Positions 19,860-31,719 are shown, counted from the first letter of the stretch. The stretch: 64,000 nucleotides of DNA from Gigaspora rosea (GCA_003550325.1 QKWP01000102.1:206924-270923), one strand, 5' to 3'. Program-made: numbers and translations. Notes: generated by a model not told the origin, from the sequence alone.

Positions 19860-20007
19860 GATATTGTATTTCAAAAAAGTTAGAGATAGGTAAAAGTTTG
19901 ATCTAATATTTGAAATATAGTTTATATATACCAAACTAAAAGTGCTAACCAAAAAAATTTTTATTATGATGCTCAAATATAACCTTATATAGATTGTTTG
20001 GGGTCCT
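19205..20007. mobile_element. TIR element containing an assembly gap; relative of 45531-46210
   Basis: Left end AGGACCC-GAACAATCTATATGA and right end (complement) AGGACCCCAAACAATCTATATAA pair over about 37 bp, followed on both sides by ATTTGA motifs. The left third is closely similar to 45531-45720 and the right end to 46070-46210. The middle is a low-complexity T-rich run with GTGAGTGTAAGT units and the N gap. It is a non-autonomous DNA element. Confidence 0.7.
19666..19828. other. Assembly gap (163 N)
   Basis: A run of N inside the low-complexity core of a TIR element, with poly-T on the right. ORFs across it are meaningless. Confidence 0.98.
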
Positions 20008-20199
20008 GGTTAGGGGTGATGAATATTTTTTTGTTGCAAATGATAATTCAATAACCAGTTTCTGTGAAATTTCTTTTTTATTATGTGCCTTTATATAGTT
20101 CTGAGTTTGTATAACCCAAAGAGCAGGATATCATAAATATAATAAGACCTAAATTGTAGAGTTCTAATTTTGCACTATGCGACATGCCTAACTCGGATC

Positions 20200-22190
20200 A
20201 GTATAAAGGACTTGATCACTGATTTTGTATGACTTAATTTTATTCTGCTTTTTATAATACTCCTTTTGTTTAGTTTGTGCCCTTTTGATCTGCTTGTATT
20301 ATTTCACCTATTAGACTTTCTATCTGCCTTAACAATAAATTTTGTAGATCTTCCTCTGTATTAGGCCAAGTTTGATGCATAGTTGAACTAGTTTCTATTG
20401 GAAGAAAAGCAGAGCACCTATATAATAAAAAGAAAGGCTCGTAGCCGGTCGTAGAATATGGAGTAGTACAGTAAGCAAAAAGAGCTAAAGGTATATATTG
20501 ATCTCATTCTGACTAACTTTGTATTACACATTTTTCTAGTACACCACATAGGGTCTTATTAAATTATTCCACAAGACCATTAGTTTGAGAATAATATGCC
20601 GTAGACATATAATGCTTGATTTCTATTCTTTCACAAAGGGTTTTAATTAGACTATTACAAAATGTAACTCTTGGTTGGACAAGATTTCTTTTGGGCTTCT
20701 GTGTCTGCAAATTAAATCTTTAAAAATGAAAGTAGCTACATTCTTAGCGTTAGCTTTTTCTAGTGCATGGGCCTCCGGCCACTTGGTAAAATATTTAGTA
20801 GCTACTACAATATACCGTTTATTGGTAGCAGTAACAGAGAGGGGCCCAACTATGTCAATTCTGATTCGGTCAAAAAGTTTTCCAATCTTAATAGGTATAA
20901 CAGTTCCTGAGTGATGGGTTTCCTTTTCTTTTAACATATTTCACAGGTGCATATATAATGTTTTATATTATTGCCCATTTGGGGCCAATAGTAGCGACTT
21001 GCTATATATTGAAGTGGTATAAAAGCCAAAATGTCCAGAAAGTGAATTGTCATATATACTAAAGAGTACAGCTTCTATGTCATTTTTTTTAAGATCCATA
21101 AGGGTTGCGATAAATTGCAGGGATTATTATTGTACAGTAATCTTTCTAATACAATAAAATGACAGGTTTTGTACTGCAGATTTTGAATATCTTTAGATGT
21201 AAAATGCTAAGGCACTATAGCATATAGAAGATATTGTAAATAAAGATTATATTGCATGGTTTTTTTTTCTAAATTTTTTTTTTATATTTATATAGAGAAA
21301 TAAGGAGAAAGCCAGAACACCGTAACCTGGACTGGATTAACGGATTTGGAATAGAAGTTATTTTTCACAATTTAAGATTTTTTTACTAAAATTTTTGGTT
21401 ATTAAAAGTTTTGTAGGTTAATGGGCTTATTGGTAAGGTTCTACTTGGATTCATAATAGACTATCAACGTTGATATGATTCTTTCTGGGTCTATATACGG
21501 TTTTAAAGGAGTATTCTATGAGGGTCATTACCCAATGTGCAAGCCAATCTTGGGGTAGTTTAATCTCAAAGAGGTACTTGAGCGCAGAGTAATCAGTATA
21601 GAGGAGAAAACGAGTGCCATGTAAGTATGGTCGAAAGTACCCTATAGCCTATACTATGGCCATACATTCCTTTTCTGTTACGGTATAGTTTTTTTCAGTC
21701 TGGGTAAGGCTGTGACTGGCATACGAAATAACTTGCTCATTTCCTTGTTCATTTTTCTAAGATAGAATAGCTTCTAAGGCAGCGTCAAAAGCATCAGTAA
21801 AGAGTATGAATGTTTTTGTAAAGTCAGGGTAAGCTAAAACTGGGACAGTATTAATTTTTCTTTTAAACTATCAAACGCTTGATGCGTTAAGGTCCATTTA
21901 TAGCTAATGTTCTTTTTTAATAGATGATAAAGAGAGGCCATGATTAAGGTAAAATTTTTAATAAATTTGGGGTAGTAAGAGGCAAGCCCCAAAAAGCCTC
22001 TTAATTGGCGCAAGTTTTTAGAGACCAGAAATTTTTTTACTGCTTCGACTTTAGAGGGGTCTGGGGTAATACTAATTTCGCTAACAACATGCTCCATCAA
22101 AGGAATCCACGATAACTGATATTTATTTTCTGTCAATATTTGTTTAAATTATCATCAATTTCAAGATTATGCTGCCATTTACATTCATTC
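20200..22190 (-). mobile_element. Ty3/Gypsy retrotransposon fossil (3' part of pol)
   Basis: Minus strand. The piece at 21834-22136 is the thumb/connection part of a Ty3/Gypsy reverse transcriptase (LRQLRGFLGLASYYPKFIKN). RNase H-like traces follow at ~21480-21830. The piece at 20647-20937 is the rve integrase core (IRIDIVGPLSVTATNKRYIV, ATKYFTKWPEA). Traces continue to about 20200. The gag, protease and front of the reverse transcriptase are not present and no long terminal repeats were seen. Broken, with many breaks, and looks much older than the virus-like element at the left end. Confidence 0.85.
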
Positions 22191-22245
22191 GCTGCTGATA
22201 GTTAGTATAAAATTTAATTAATTATAGATTTTAATAATAATATGG

Positions 22246-22452
22246 GGGCATCGTCAATCAAAAAGCAGCTTAGTGAGATTGATCATTTTTCGAAAATTGC
22301 TGCATAAAATGATTAAAAAATCAGAAGACGTTTAATTATAATAAAATTTTGATTGATAACATCTATGCTACAATTAGACATCTCATAATTTTTTATCACT
22401 TTGTATGAAAATTTTCGGAAAATGATAAATCTCACTTTGATTGACGATGCCC
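22246..22452. mobile_element. MITE, ~207 bp, GGGCATCGTCAATCA ends
   Basis: The left end GGCATCGTCAATCAAA is mirrored at 22436-22452. After a short insertion on the left, a second inverted block (GTGAGATTGATCATTTTTC against its complement) extends the pairing. Non-coding. No clear target duplication was seen. Confidence 0.75.
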
Positions 22453-22732
22453 AAATGGTTTATAATAATAATACCTGATGTTATATCTTTTTCCCTAATC
22501 GGTAATTGAAAGATTTGAACTTATTAATACGTATATATAACAGATAATGATTTATATCCTGGTTATGTAACACAACCATATAACTATCAATCGAGTTTCA
22601 AGATCGGGTGTAATTACTTATAATTACAACTTTTTAAAAATTTTTAATTCTATTTTTCGATTTCAATTACACTTGATCAAATTATATAATTTGAGTCACA
22701 ATACACTTGCTAAATTTATGATTAAATAAAAC

Positions 22733-24742
22733 TTACCTATGATACCAGTATTTTGCTTTATGCAAATCCCTTGTTATTCCAATTCCATTTCGATAACATT
22801 CTGCAACTCTTGACATCCCAACAGCTAAACCCATCTCTGCAGATTTTTGATAATAAATGAAAGCCTTATGTTCATCCTTTTCAACTCCAATTCCTTCATC
22901 ATAACAAGATCCAACATTAAATGTTCCTTGGGCGTCACCCATCTCTGCAGATTTTTGATAATAAATTAATGCCTTATGTTCATCCTTTTCAACACCAATT
23001 CCATTATGATAACAATGTCCAACATTGTATGTTCCATGGACGTCACCCATCTCTGCAGATTTTTGATAATAAATGAATGCCTTATGTTCATCCTTTTCAA
23101 CTCCAATTCCTTTTTCATAAAAATAACCAATATTAAATGTTCCACTAGCGTGACCCATCTCTGCAGTTTTTTGATAATAAATAAATGCCTTATGTTCATC
23201 CTTTTCAACACCAATTCCATGAAGATAACAATATCCAACATTACATGTTCCTTTAACGTCATCCATCTCTGCAGATTTTTGATAATAAATGAACGCCTTG
23301 TGTTCATTCTTTTCAACCCCAATTTCATTCCGATAACAATTTCCAACATTAAATGTTCCACTAGCGTGACCCATCTCCGCAGATTTTTGATAATAAATAA
23401 ATGCCTTATGATCATCCTTTGCAACTCCAATTCCATGACTATAACAATATCCAACATTAAATGTTCCACTAGTGTGACCCACCTCTGCAGATTTTTGATA
23501 ATAAATAAATGCCTTATGTTCATCCTTTTCAACTCCAATTCCATGAAGATAACAATTTCCAACATTAAATGTTCCATAGGTGTTACCCATCTCTGCAGAT
23601 ATTTTATAATAAATGAATGCCTTACGTTCATCATTTTCAACTCCAATTCCTTCATAATAACAATCTCCAACTCTGTATGTTCCACTAGCGTCACCCATCT
23701 CTGCAGATTTTTGGTAATAAATGAATGCCTTATGTTCATCTTTTTCAACTCCAACTCCATGATAATAACAATTTCCAACATTAAATGTTCCACTAGCGTG
23801 ACCCATCTCTGCAGTTTTTTGATAATAAATGAATGTCTTATGCTCATCCTTTTCAACTCCAATTCCGTGAAGATAACAATATCCAATATTACATGTTCCT
23901 TTAACGTCACCCATCTCTGCAGATTTTTGATAATAAATGAATGCCTTGTGTTCATTCTTTTCAACTCCAATTCCATTCCGATAACAATTTCCAACATTAA
24001 GTATTCCACTAGCGTGACCCATCTCTGCAGATTTTTGATAATAAATAAATGCCTTATGTTCATCCTTTTCAACTCCAATTCCATAAAGATAACAATATCC
24101 AACATTATTTGTTCCATTAACGTCACCCATCGCTGCAGATTTTTGATAATAAATGAATGTCTTATGTTCATCCTTTTCAACCCCAATTCTATTTTGATAA
24201 CAATATCCAATATTATATGTTCCTTTAACGTCACCCATCTCTGCAGATTTTTGATAATAAGTGAATGCTTTGTGTTCATCCTTTTCAACTCCAATTCCTC
24301 TTTCATAACAGACACCGACAAAAAATACTCCACAAGAAACATTCATCTCTGCTAATTTTTGGTAATAATTGAATGCTTTGTGTTCATCCTTTTCAACCCA
24401 TTTACCATAACGATAGCAACTCGCAAGAACAAGTTGAATCGTAGGATTGGTTTGATCATCTAAGCAAAAATCGATAATATTAACTGAATTTTGCTTTTTT
24501 GTTATTAGAAATTGTTCCAACATTTCAAGAATAGATTCGGGATTTTTGCCTTTCAATTTTTCTTCTTCATTATAGAGAGTACACATTTCTTTAACAATTT
24601 CATTTATAAAACATTGTGAAAGATCTTGTAAATTGTTATCTTCTAAATTCAATTGGGTAATATTGTTGGTTATTTGAGAATTATCTGATGAACTGTCGAT
24701 TTTTTGCGGCTGCTTTTCAAATATATTATTGTAATTTGACAT
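22733..24742 (-). CDS. Sel1-repeat protein, ~669 aa
   Basis: After an N-terminal helical region of about 100 residues (EIVKEMCTLYNEEEKLKG) come 15-16 tandem Sel1-like repeats of 36 residues, each built on GIGVEKDEHKAFIYYQKSAE. Sel1 repeats form alpha-helical solenoids that act as protein-binding scaffolds, often in signalling or ER quality control; no catalytic motif is present. The start at 24742 was preferred over an in-frame ATG 51 bases upstream, because MSNYNN matches the MSNNLI start of the paralogue at 52134. Repeat units differ little at DNA level, implying recent expansion or gene conversion. The stop codon lies within AGGTAAGT, a perfect splice donor, so the real C-terminus may be spliced further on. 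Confidence 0.85.
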   Translation of the reverse strand: MSNYNNIFEKQPQKIDSSSDNSQITNNITQLNLEDNNLQDLSQCFINEIVKEMCTLYNEEEKLKGKNPESILEMLEQFLITKKQNSVNIIDFCLDDQTNPTIQLVLASCYRYGKWVEKDEHKAFNYYQKLAEMNVSCGVFFVGVCYERGIGVEKDEHKAFTYYQKSAEMGDVKGTYNIGYCYQNRIGVEKDEHKTFIYYQKSAAMGDVNGTNNVGYCYLYGIGVEKDEHKAFIYYQKSAEMGHASGILNVGNCYRNGIGVEKNEHKAFIYYQKSAEMGDVKGTCNIGYCYLHGIGVEKDEHKTFIYYQKTAEMGHASGTFNVGNCYYHGVGVEKDEHKAFIYYQKSAEMGDASGTYRVGDCYYEGIGVENDERKAFIYYKISAEMGNTYGTFNVGNCYLHGIGVEKDEHKAFIYYQKSAEVGHTSGTFNVGYCYSHGIGVAKDDHKAFIYYQKSAEMGHASGTFNVGNCYRNEIGVEKNEHKAFIYYQKSAEMDDVKGTCNVGYCYLHGIGVEKDEHKAFIYYQKTAEMGHASGTFNIGYFYEKGIGVEKDEHKAFIYYQKSAEMGDVHGTYNVGHCYHNGIGVEKDEHKALIYYQKSAEMGDAQGTFNVGSCYDEGIGVEKDEHKAFIYYQKSAEMGLAVGMSRVAECYRNGIGITRDLHKAKYWYHR

Positions 24743-24849
24743 TTTGAAGCAAGAGAAGAGTTTGAAACGGACGTTATGTATTACATTGCGCAATGTATGG
24801 TACCCACCTATTTTTTGCGCGGGTAATATAAACTCCTGGGGAGGAAATA

Positions 24850-24873
24850 GCCAATCGGAGAGTGCAAATTTTG
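24850..24873 (-). promoter_or_regulatory. CCAAT-containing block shared by the two Sel1 genes
   Basis: GCCAATCGGAGAGTGCAAAT lies 108 bp upstream of the ATG of the 22733-24742 gene. The same block occurs 145 bp upstream of the Sel1 gene at 50995-52134 with only a few differences. CCAAT boxes bind the HAP/NF-Y complex. The rest of the motif is unassigned. Confidence 0.6.
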
Positions 24874-25061
24874 ACTATTCCTTAAAAGAAGAAACAAGCG
24901 AAAACATGAAACAAACCAATGTTTAAATCGATATTGGTGCACTAATTAAAAATGATGGGAATTAATTAGCAAGCTAAATCTAACCCTACAGTCTCTAACG
25001 TTAAGGTTTTCACTTAGTTTATTTACAAGATTGGATTTCCTTTTTTAGTTTATTGCCCGTG

Positions 25062-27317
25062 CCAATAAATGTATGTACGTCATACTGTACGTAGTACATA
25101 CAATTTACACCTTTTCTATCATTTTGATTGGCTGTACTATGTAAACATGTGACGATGCTTTTTAAAATTAAATTTTTTTTATCTTCTAGCAATGGTTTTT
25201 CTATGACTACATCTTTATACTTAATAAATTTTTTTTATTTAATTCACAAGCTTGAAGAATTGAAATAAAAAAAAAATTATCAAACTTGACTTGGTAGTTA
25301 TCGAGTAAACTTCATTTAAAGTTTTAAAAGAACGCCGAAAAATTATTTGAAAATCTGAGAAATACTGCTACGATCATGATTTTAAAAATTTAACTCGACA
25401 ACTACAGAACCAAATTCGATGAAACTTTTTTTATTTTAATTCTACAGATTTGTAGAATTAGAATAAAAAAAAGGTTGTCAAATTTTAATAATTGTTGTTG
25501 AGAAATATTAATTGAAAGTTAAAAAAAAATTTTGCCGCAGCATTTTTTTTACAGATACCAAAATTTTGAACGAAGATTAAGCTACATATACATGGTCAAA
25601 TTCGATCAAATTTTTATTTTAATTCTATAAGTTTATAGAATTAAAATAAAAAAACTTTGATCGAATTTGACCAGGAATTGTAGATTAATCTTTGTTCAAA
25701 GCTTTGGTATCTGTAAAAAAAGATGTTGCTGCAATATTTTTTAATTTCAACTACCAGTAATATTTATCAACTACTAAGTATCCAAATTCGATAGAGTCTT
25801 TTCATTTGAATTCATCAAACTTGTAAAATTAATTAAAAAATTTTTATCAAATTTAGATTGATGGTTGTTGAGAAATCATCGTTTAAGGTTTTAAGAAAAG
25901 AATGCTACAATGAATTTTTTCATTTAAACTTTAAACGATAATTTCTCAACAACTAACTATCCAATCGATGCAAATTTTTATTTTAATTCTACAAGTTTGT
26001 CGAATTAGAATAAAAATTTCCATCGAATTTGGATAGTTAGTTGTTGAGAAATATTAATTGAAATTAAAAAAAATGCCGCAGCATCTTTTTTTACAGATAC
26101 CAAAACGTTGAACGAAGAAACTTTACACATTCCTGGTCAAATTCGATCAATTGTTTTATTTAGTCCTATAAGATCATAGAATTAAAATAAAAAATTTTGA
26201 TCGAATTTGACCGGGTATATGTTGTTGGTATCTGTAAAAAAGATGCTGCGGCAAATTTTTTTTAATTTCAATTAATATTTCTCAACAGCAACTATCAAAT
26301 TCGATAAAGCTTTTCATTTTAATTCTACAAACCTGTAGGATTAAAATAAAAAAATTTTAACGAATTTGGTTCTGTAGTTATCGAGAAATTTTTATTTAAA
26401 TTATAAAAATCATGATCGTAGCCCACTTTCATGATTTTCGGCATTGTTTTTAAACTTTAACAGTTAAATGAAGTTTATTCAATAACTACCTAGTCAAATT
26501 TGGTAAAATTTTTTTATTTCAATTTTTCAAACTTGTTGAATTAAAATAAACAATTTATTAAAGTACAAAAATATAATCATTGAGAAACCATAGCTAGAAG
26601 ATAAATAAATTCAAAATTTTTTTTTTAACCCCTTCTGAGGGGACGCCGGATGGCATACTTTTTTATTCAAATTTCAAAGGTCACATTACATCATATTACA
26701 TTTTTTATTAGGGAATTCCTAACTACGCTAAACCTCTCTCCATCGTCCATTTACCTGTAGGGATTTCCAGCAGGCCTTCCACGCCGGTGCCCCGTACCTT
26801 CTCAGATCTTAGATGGCTTTAAGGACTACACATCCACCAGGTCGCTTTATAGGTCGGCCATTTTTCATCAACCTCGAGAACCACTTTCCATCTTGGTCGG
26901 GTAGTATCGTTAGGTGCCCTTTCTATTTTCCTTTTATAGTGGATAGTCCTTATGTTTACGACGTTTCTTGTCAGATTATTTTCCTTTTCTGGATGTCACA
27001 CAACTTCTGTGGCTATGTCATGCAACTCTCTTATCGCTGTAGTACCTTCATCCATAAATGGGAAGAGATGTGGTTCCTCATCATAGATCTTGACACTTAT
27101 GATCCTAGCACGGTTTTTATCATCCACTGGACTCGAACCGGTGACCTTGCAAGTGCAACCCCAGAGCGCTAACCACTGTGCTATCCGACCCAGGGTCTAT
27201 AAATTCAAATTTTAAAAAGAATCATCACATGTTTACATAGTACAGCCAATCAAAATGGTAGAAAAGGTGGACATATATGTCCAGCGTACAGTACATACAG
27301 CATGTATAGTACTTATA
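25062..27317. mobile_element. Foldback element, ~1.7 kb without its SINE insert
   Basis: The outer ends are inverted repeats: the block from about 25098 (ACCTTTTCTATCATTTTGAT, then TGGCTGTACTATGTAAACAT) is mirrored at 27220-27275, and the next block (TCTAGC...AACCAT) is mirrored at 26565-26600. The interior is a series of shorter palindromes whose stems centre on an AATTCTACA/TGTAGAATT motif. Non-coding throughout. The right arm is interrupted by a SINE. It could fold into a very long branched hairpin. Confidence 0.75.
26621..27198 (-). mobile_element. tRNA-derived SINE, ~578 bp
   Basis: On the minus strand the head (from 27198) reads like a tRNA: an A-box region TAGCACAGTGGTTAGCGCTC (complement of ~27165-27183) and a perfect B box GGTTCGAGTCC (complement of 27129-27139), the internal RNA polymerase III promoter. 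A long unrelated body follows and the tail ends in a run of A next to 26621. Flanking direct repeats (26605-26620 and 27199-27212, ATAAATTCAAA...) are target duplications. It inserted into one arm of the foldback element, so it is younger than that element. Confidence 0.85.
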
Positions 27318-27606
27318 TAATAAAGTTGCTTTAGTAGTTATTAATTTTTTTTAATATTAGTCTATATTACAATTAATACAATATTTAAATCTATTTTAAA
27401 CTAAATATTTAATATATCAATTAGTAATCTAGTAATAAACGTTGTTTATTGTATTAATATTTAGGCTGTTCGAAGTTAATTTTTTGGTTAATATCACTTT
27501 CCAAGATTCTCAGAAGAGGGGCAAATGAATGAACATATAAAATAAACTACCTATTTTTAAAGTAGTAAAACTATTATATTGAATTGATTTCGAGTTATAT
27601 ATATAT

Positions 27607-28344
27607 TTTTTTTTTTAAATTTCCTTGGTGGTATACCCAAAGGCGCTGTTGGCGCTCTTTTTATTAAAGTCATTGGTCATAGGGACCCAACGGGCCCCCT
27701 ACATTTTCATTACATTCCTAATTTCTATATTTATTTCTGTCCTACGAAGTCTATCTAACCTACTCCCCCTTTATCCGGTTTTCCTGGCTGACTTCAGCTG
27801 GACCGTTATTCGGTACGCCCTACCCGAAGGCTTCTTAGATCAACTTTAAGGAGTTAGTTTACTCCGCCGATATGCTTGTGTAGGTCCATTTTTTGTCTAC
27901 CTCAGGTACTCCCTTCTGAGTTTGGATTAGGTCAGGTTTTCCTCATAGGACTTTTTCCTGATTTGGAGTCACAGCACTGCGTTTATACCTTGCAACCGGA
28001 ATTCCACCAGTAGTATCCTTTGTTTAACCGGAATTCCACTGGTAGTATCCTTTGTTCGACCAGAATTCTACCGGAAGTATTTATTTGTTTTACCAGAATT
28101 TCACCAGTAGTATTCGCATTTCCTTTTTTGTTCGGATCTTCACTAGGTGTCCTATTTTCGTATATCATATTTTTCATAGAGCTTCCTAATGTGGTTATGT
28201 ACCTGCACGTGGTCCTAGCATCCTGGCACAGCCCGTCCATCTTGTGACTTCATGTAGAATTAATGTTCCTAGTAGGGCTTTAACCAGTGGCCTTGCATTT
28301 GGGGACCTGGGAGCGTAACCACTATGCTATCAACCCGCAGGTTG
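27607..28344 (-). mobile_element. tRNA-derived SINE, ~738 bp, second copy
   Basis: Same plan and orientation as the SINE at 26621-27198. The tRNA-like head near 28344 has an A-box-like TAGCATAGTGGTTACGCTC (complement of ~28311-28329) and a decayed B box (complement of 28275-28285). The body is different and longer, and the tail is A-rich at about 27607. AT-rich (TA)n sequence flanks both ends and may be the target duplication. The weaker B box suggests it is older or inactive. Confidence 0.75.
27994..28125. repeat. Four ~33-bp tandem units inside the SINE
   Basis: Units begin near 27994, 28026, 28059 and 28091, each of the form ACCGGAATTCCACCAGTAGT followed by ATCCTTTGTTT-like sequence, with 10-30% divergence. 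This explains part of the extra length of the second SINE. Confidence 0.8.
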
Positions 28345-28479
28345 CATATATATATATTTAAAAAAAAACCCTAATATAGCAATTATCTAGGGATGTAATT
28401 TATTATACTATTTTATATACATAATATAATTTGTACAAACTTAATTGTCTATACTATTTACACTATTTGTCATTCGGGG

Positions 28480-29620
28480 CCCATCTTATTACTTACTACT
28501 ATATACCCAGTTTTCTTTCTATTAGTTTTACTAAAAAAGTGGCCTGTGTTAGGGTGTATGATATAGATGTTTTCTCAAATACTCTGTAGTCTTTGCAACT
28601 ATCAAGTTTTTCACATTAGTTTCTACAATATTTAGTGCATCAGGTTCCCATGGCCAGTTTTCTAATCATTGTGTTCCTACACAAGAACAGAGTTGAGTAG
28701 TTTGGAGTGATTTAAATTAATTATTCAAAATTTTTTTTTAGTTTTTTTTCAAGCTGTGAGATATGGTTTCCATTCACAGGCCTATTATTTTAGTCTAATT
28801 GGAGAAGCAAACAGGGCTTTCTGTACCATTTCTGTACAGTATTATTTCTTTTTTTGTTGTCCAAAAATTATCACTAGTAAGTAGCTTTACCTAGACTATT
28901 GCCAATTATATCCAGTAGTACAGAAGGATTTATTCCATTATTTTTCTGTATTTGTTGATATAGTATACCTTGGGAGGAGTTTTGATCTGTCTTTTATCTA
29001 GATAATTATTGGTTGTTGATTTTTCAAACTGTTTTATATTTGAAGAAAGAATATAGAATGCAACCAGGCTTTTAATAAGAGGAGTGACTTTGCTATCAGA
29101 ATTCTGCCTTTAAACAAATGATCACTTCTTTTCATATTGTTTATTAATTTTTTAATCTTTGTAGTAACTGCATCCCAAAGATTTTTGCTGCATTGTTTTT
29201 CTTTGTTTACTCAAACCCTAGAATTCTAATTATTCTGTTTTTCTCTAATTTATTAATATCACCTTTTCTGGTAGTTCTATCTGGTATGCTTTTTTTGTTA
29301 GAGTAACAGTTTAGATTTTTCTTTGTTAACTATTACATTTCTGCTGCTCAAATAATTCTCATGCTTTTTCCTGTCTAGTATTTCTACAATAAGTTTATTA
29401 GGGTAGCCATAGTCCTTTACTATACCTATACCTACTACTGTATTAGATTATCTGCATAAGTAGTAATTTTTAAAAGGCCTGGTGGGCTCCATTTAATTTC
29501 TGCTTTAGCAGTCTTAAAAAGGTTTAATATGATTACATATAAAAGAAGAGAAAGTTAATTCTTCTGTCTAACTCCTCTATTAATTTTGAATAAGCAAAGA
29601 GTAGTATTACTTCTGCTATA
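28480..29620 (-). mobile_element. LINE (non-LTR retrotransposon) remnant
   Basis: Minus-strand fragments match the later part of a non-LTR reverse transcriptase. GVRQ then LSLLLYVIILN and a TTYADN box lie at ~29440-29620, corresponding to the palm with its YADD-type site. RILIAKSLLLLKAWLHSIF lies near 29060-29110 and is typical of the region after the thumb. More traces run to ~28480. Stops and frame changes are frequent. The endonuclease and 5' end are absent, as expected for a 5'-truncated old copy. Confidence 0.7.
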
Positions 29621-29819
29621 TAAGCTAAAAATGTAAAAAAAGACTTTTAATTATTTTATAGTCCAGAGCAGTAAAATTTGTACTTCAAAAAATTTTATAA
29701 TTTTGACTCTAAGTAAAAGTTTTTATATTTTTAATTAATTATTAAAATATTTTTTAATATCAAATAAAATAGGTTTTTAATCTAACTTATTATATTAATT
29801 TGGGGATTGATGTTTATAC

Positions 29820-30920
29820 CCTATTTTTGATATTCATACCCTCTATCAAAATCAAAAATTTTAAAACTTTGAGCAAAGATATCTTGACAACTATCTAACT
29901 AAATTCCAAGAACTTTTTTTATTTGCATTCTATAAATTTATAGAATTTAAATAAAAAGAGTTTATTAAATTTAGTCAAATAGTTGTTAGCATAACTTTGC
30001 TTAAAGTTAGAAAAAATCAAAACATCACCAAAATAAAGCTGTACCAAAGTTTTTTTAAACCTTTATCAAAGATATCTTGACAACCATCTGACCAAATTTG
30101 ATGATAATATTTTTTATTTGAATTCTATAATTTATAGAATTCAAATAAAATAAAAAAAGTTTAATAAATTTGGTTGTCAGGATATCTTTGCTTAAAGTTA
30201 GAGAAAAATCAAAATATCTATTAAAATAAAAGCTGTGCTAAAGTTTTTTAAAACTTTAAACAAAAATATTTTGGCAACCTTTTAATCAAATTTGATGAAT
30301 TTTTTATTTGAATTCTATAAATTTATAGAATTTAAATAAAAAATTTTATCGAATTTGGTTAGATCTTTGTCAAAATATATTTGCTCAAAGTTTTAAAAAT
30401 CTTTGCTGTAGCTTTTCTTTTAATAGACATTTTGATTTTTCTCTAATTTTGAGTAAAGATATCTTGACAACCATTAACCAAATTCAATGAAGTTTTTTTT
30501 TATTTGAATTCAATAATTTTATAGAATTCAAGTAAAAAAAATTCATCAAATTTAGTCAGATGGTTGTCAAGATAACTTCACTCAAAAAGTTAAATAAAAA
30601 TCAAAATATCTATAAAAAAAAAAGCTGTGCCAAAGTTTTTTTTAAAAAATCAAAATATCTATCAAAAAAAAAGCTGTGCCAAAGTTTTTTTAAAAAATTT
30701 GAACAAAAATATCTTAACAATAGTCTAACCAAATTCAATGAACTTTTTTATTTAAATTCTATAAATTTATAGAATACAAATAAAAAAAAACTCATCGAAT
30801 ATAATCAAACATTGTCAAAATACCTTTGCTCAAATTTTTAAAAATACTTTGGTACAGCTTTTCTTTTGATAGTTGTTTTGATTTTTTTCTAACTTTGAGT
30901 GAAGATATCCTGACAACTAT
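29820..30920. repeat. Palindromic hairpin array
   Basis: About five tandem units of 160-200 bp. Each centres on a perfect or near-perfect hairpin (TTTGAATTCTATAAA paired with TTTATAGAATTCAAA) flanked by copies of GTTGTCAAGATATCTTTGCT in alternating orientation. Non-coding. Sequence just before it (29660-29810) also resembles the left interior of the element at 31720-32662. The same array type occurs at 25.2-26.6 kb and 62.3-63.5 kb. Confidence 0.75.
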
Positions 30921-31719
30921 CTATTAGTATATCAGTAGGTGCAAAATCACGTGTACGGTATGTGTCTAGAGGCTTTCCCACCGCCGTAAAACATTCTTGC
31001 ATGTGCTACAAGATTCATGCTATATCGAGTATTCTTGACACCAATCCATACCACCACCTGTACCACTTTTCTTACAGGGTATGCGATGCTAAAAAATGGT
31101 CAATTATGCATATAATTTCGCGTCTGGGTGGTGCTCTTATACAAAACAAATGATTTACAAAATTTAGAATCTTCGTATAACTATGACAACTCATACAGGG
31201 GGGCCTCTGGGGAGTTCCAAAAATGTTGGAGTACTTCAGAATCATGGTTGGCTGGATCAGAATTGATCAAATTTGTATTAAAATCATAATAAATTTTACT
31301 AATAAACTATATCTATTCATTAAGTAAAAAATGCCCAGTTGATAATTTTGCTATAGAACCTACTAACAACTAGGGCTAAATGCTAACCTAGATCTGATGC
31401 ATCTGACCTAGAAATTTGGGGACAGCCCTGTAAAAATCATGAAAACTACAGAGCTAGCTTTATTTTCCAAGTAAAAAATACATATCATAAATTTTTATCT
31501 ATAAAGAGAGGTTAAACTTTATTATTAACAAAATTTTATCAGATGTAGATAATTTGCTTAACATAAAGGCACTATAGCCTCAGACAGTAGAATTAATTTG
31601 GCAAATTATAGCTGATTTGAACATTAGTGGGACATGTGATGAATTTTGTGATGATCATCCAAATTTTGATAATTTTTCGGTATAGTTTTTTGATAATATA
31701 ATTATTTTCGACCGATATA
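30921..31719. other. Intergenic, nothing recognised
   Basis: AT-rich sequence with a few more GC-rich patches (30940-31150). Only short spurious ORFs. Confidence 0.5.

Noticed and set aside
19609-19976. ORFs crossing the N gap
   Set aside because: They consist of unknown bases and poly-T/poly-A translation.
22966-24355. Long open frames of 458-459 codons on both strands within the Sel1 gene
   Set aside because: They are shadows: 108-bp units with few stops in any frame keep alternative frames open. Their proteins are repeats of the same meaningless unit. The same holds at 51079-51888.
26813-27172. 119-codon plus-strand ORF
   Set aside because: It lies entirely inside the tRNA-derived SINE, on the opposite strand to it, and has no protein similarity that I recognise.
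27129-27183. Independent tRNA gene
   Set aside because: The A and B boxes are present, but the sequence runs straight into a long SINE body with an A-rich tail and flanking target duplications.
27625-28247. Small ORFs on both strands at 27625-28247
   Set aside because: They fall in the second SINE and its tandem block.
30560-30772. 70-codon Lys/Asn-rich ORF
   Set aside because: It is part of the palindromic hairpin array and is built from its repeats.
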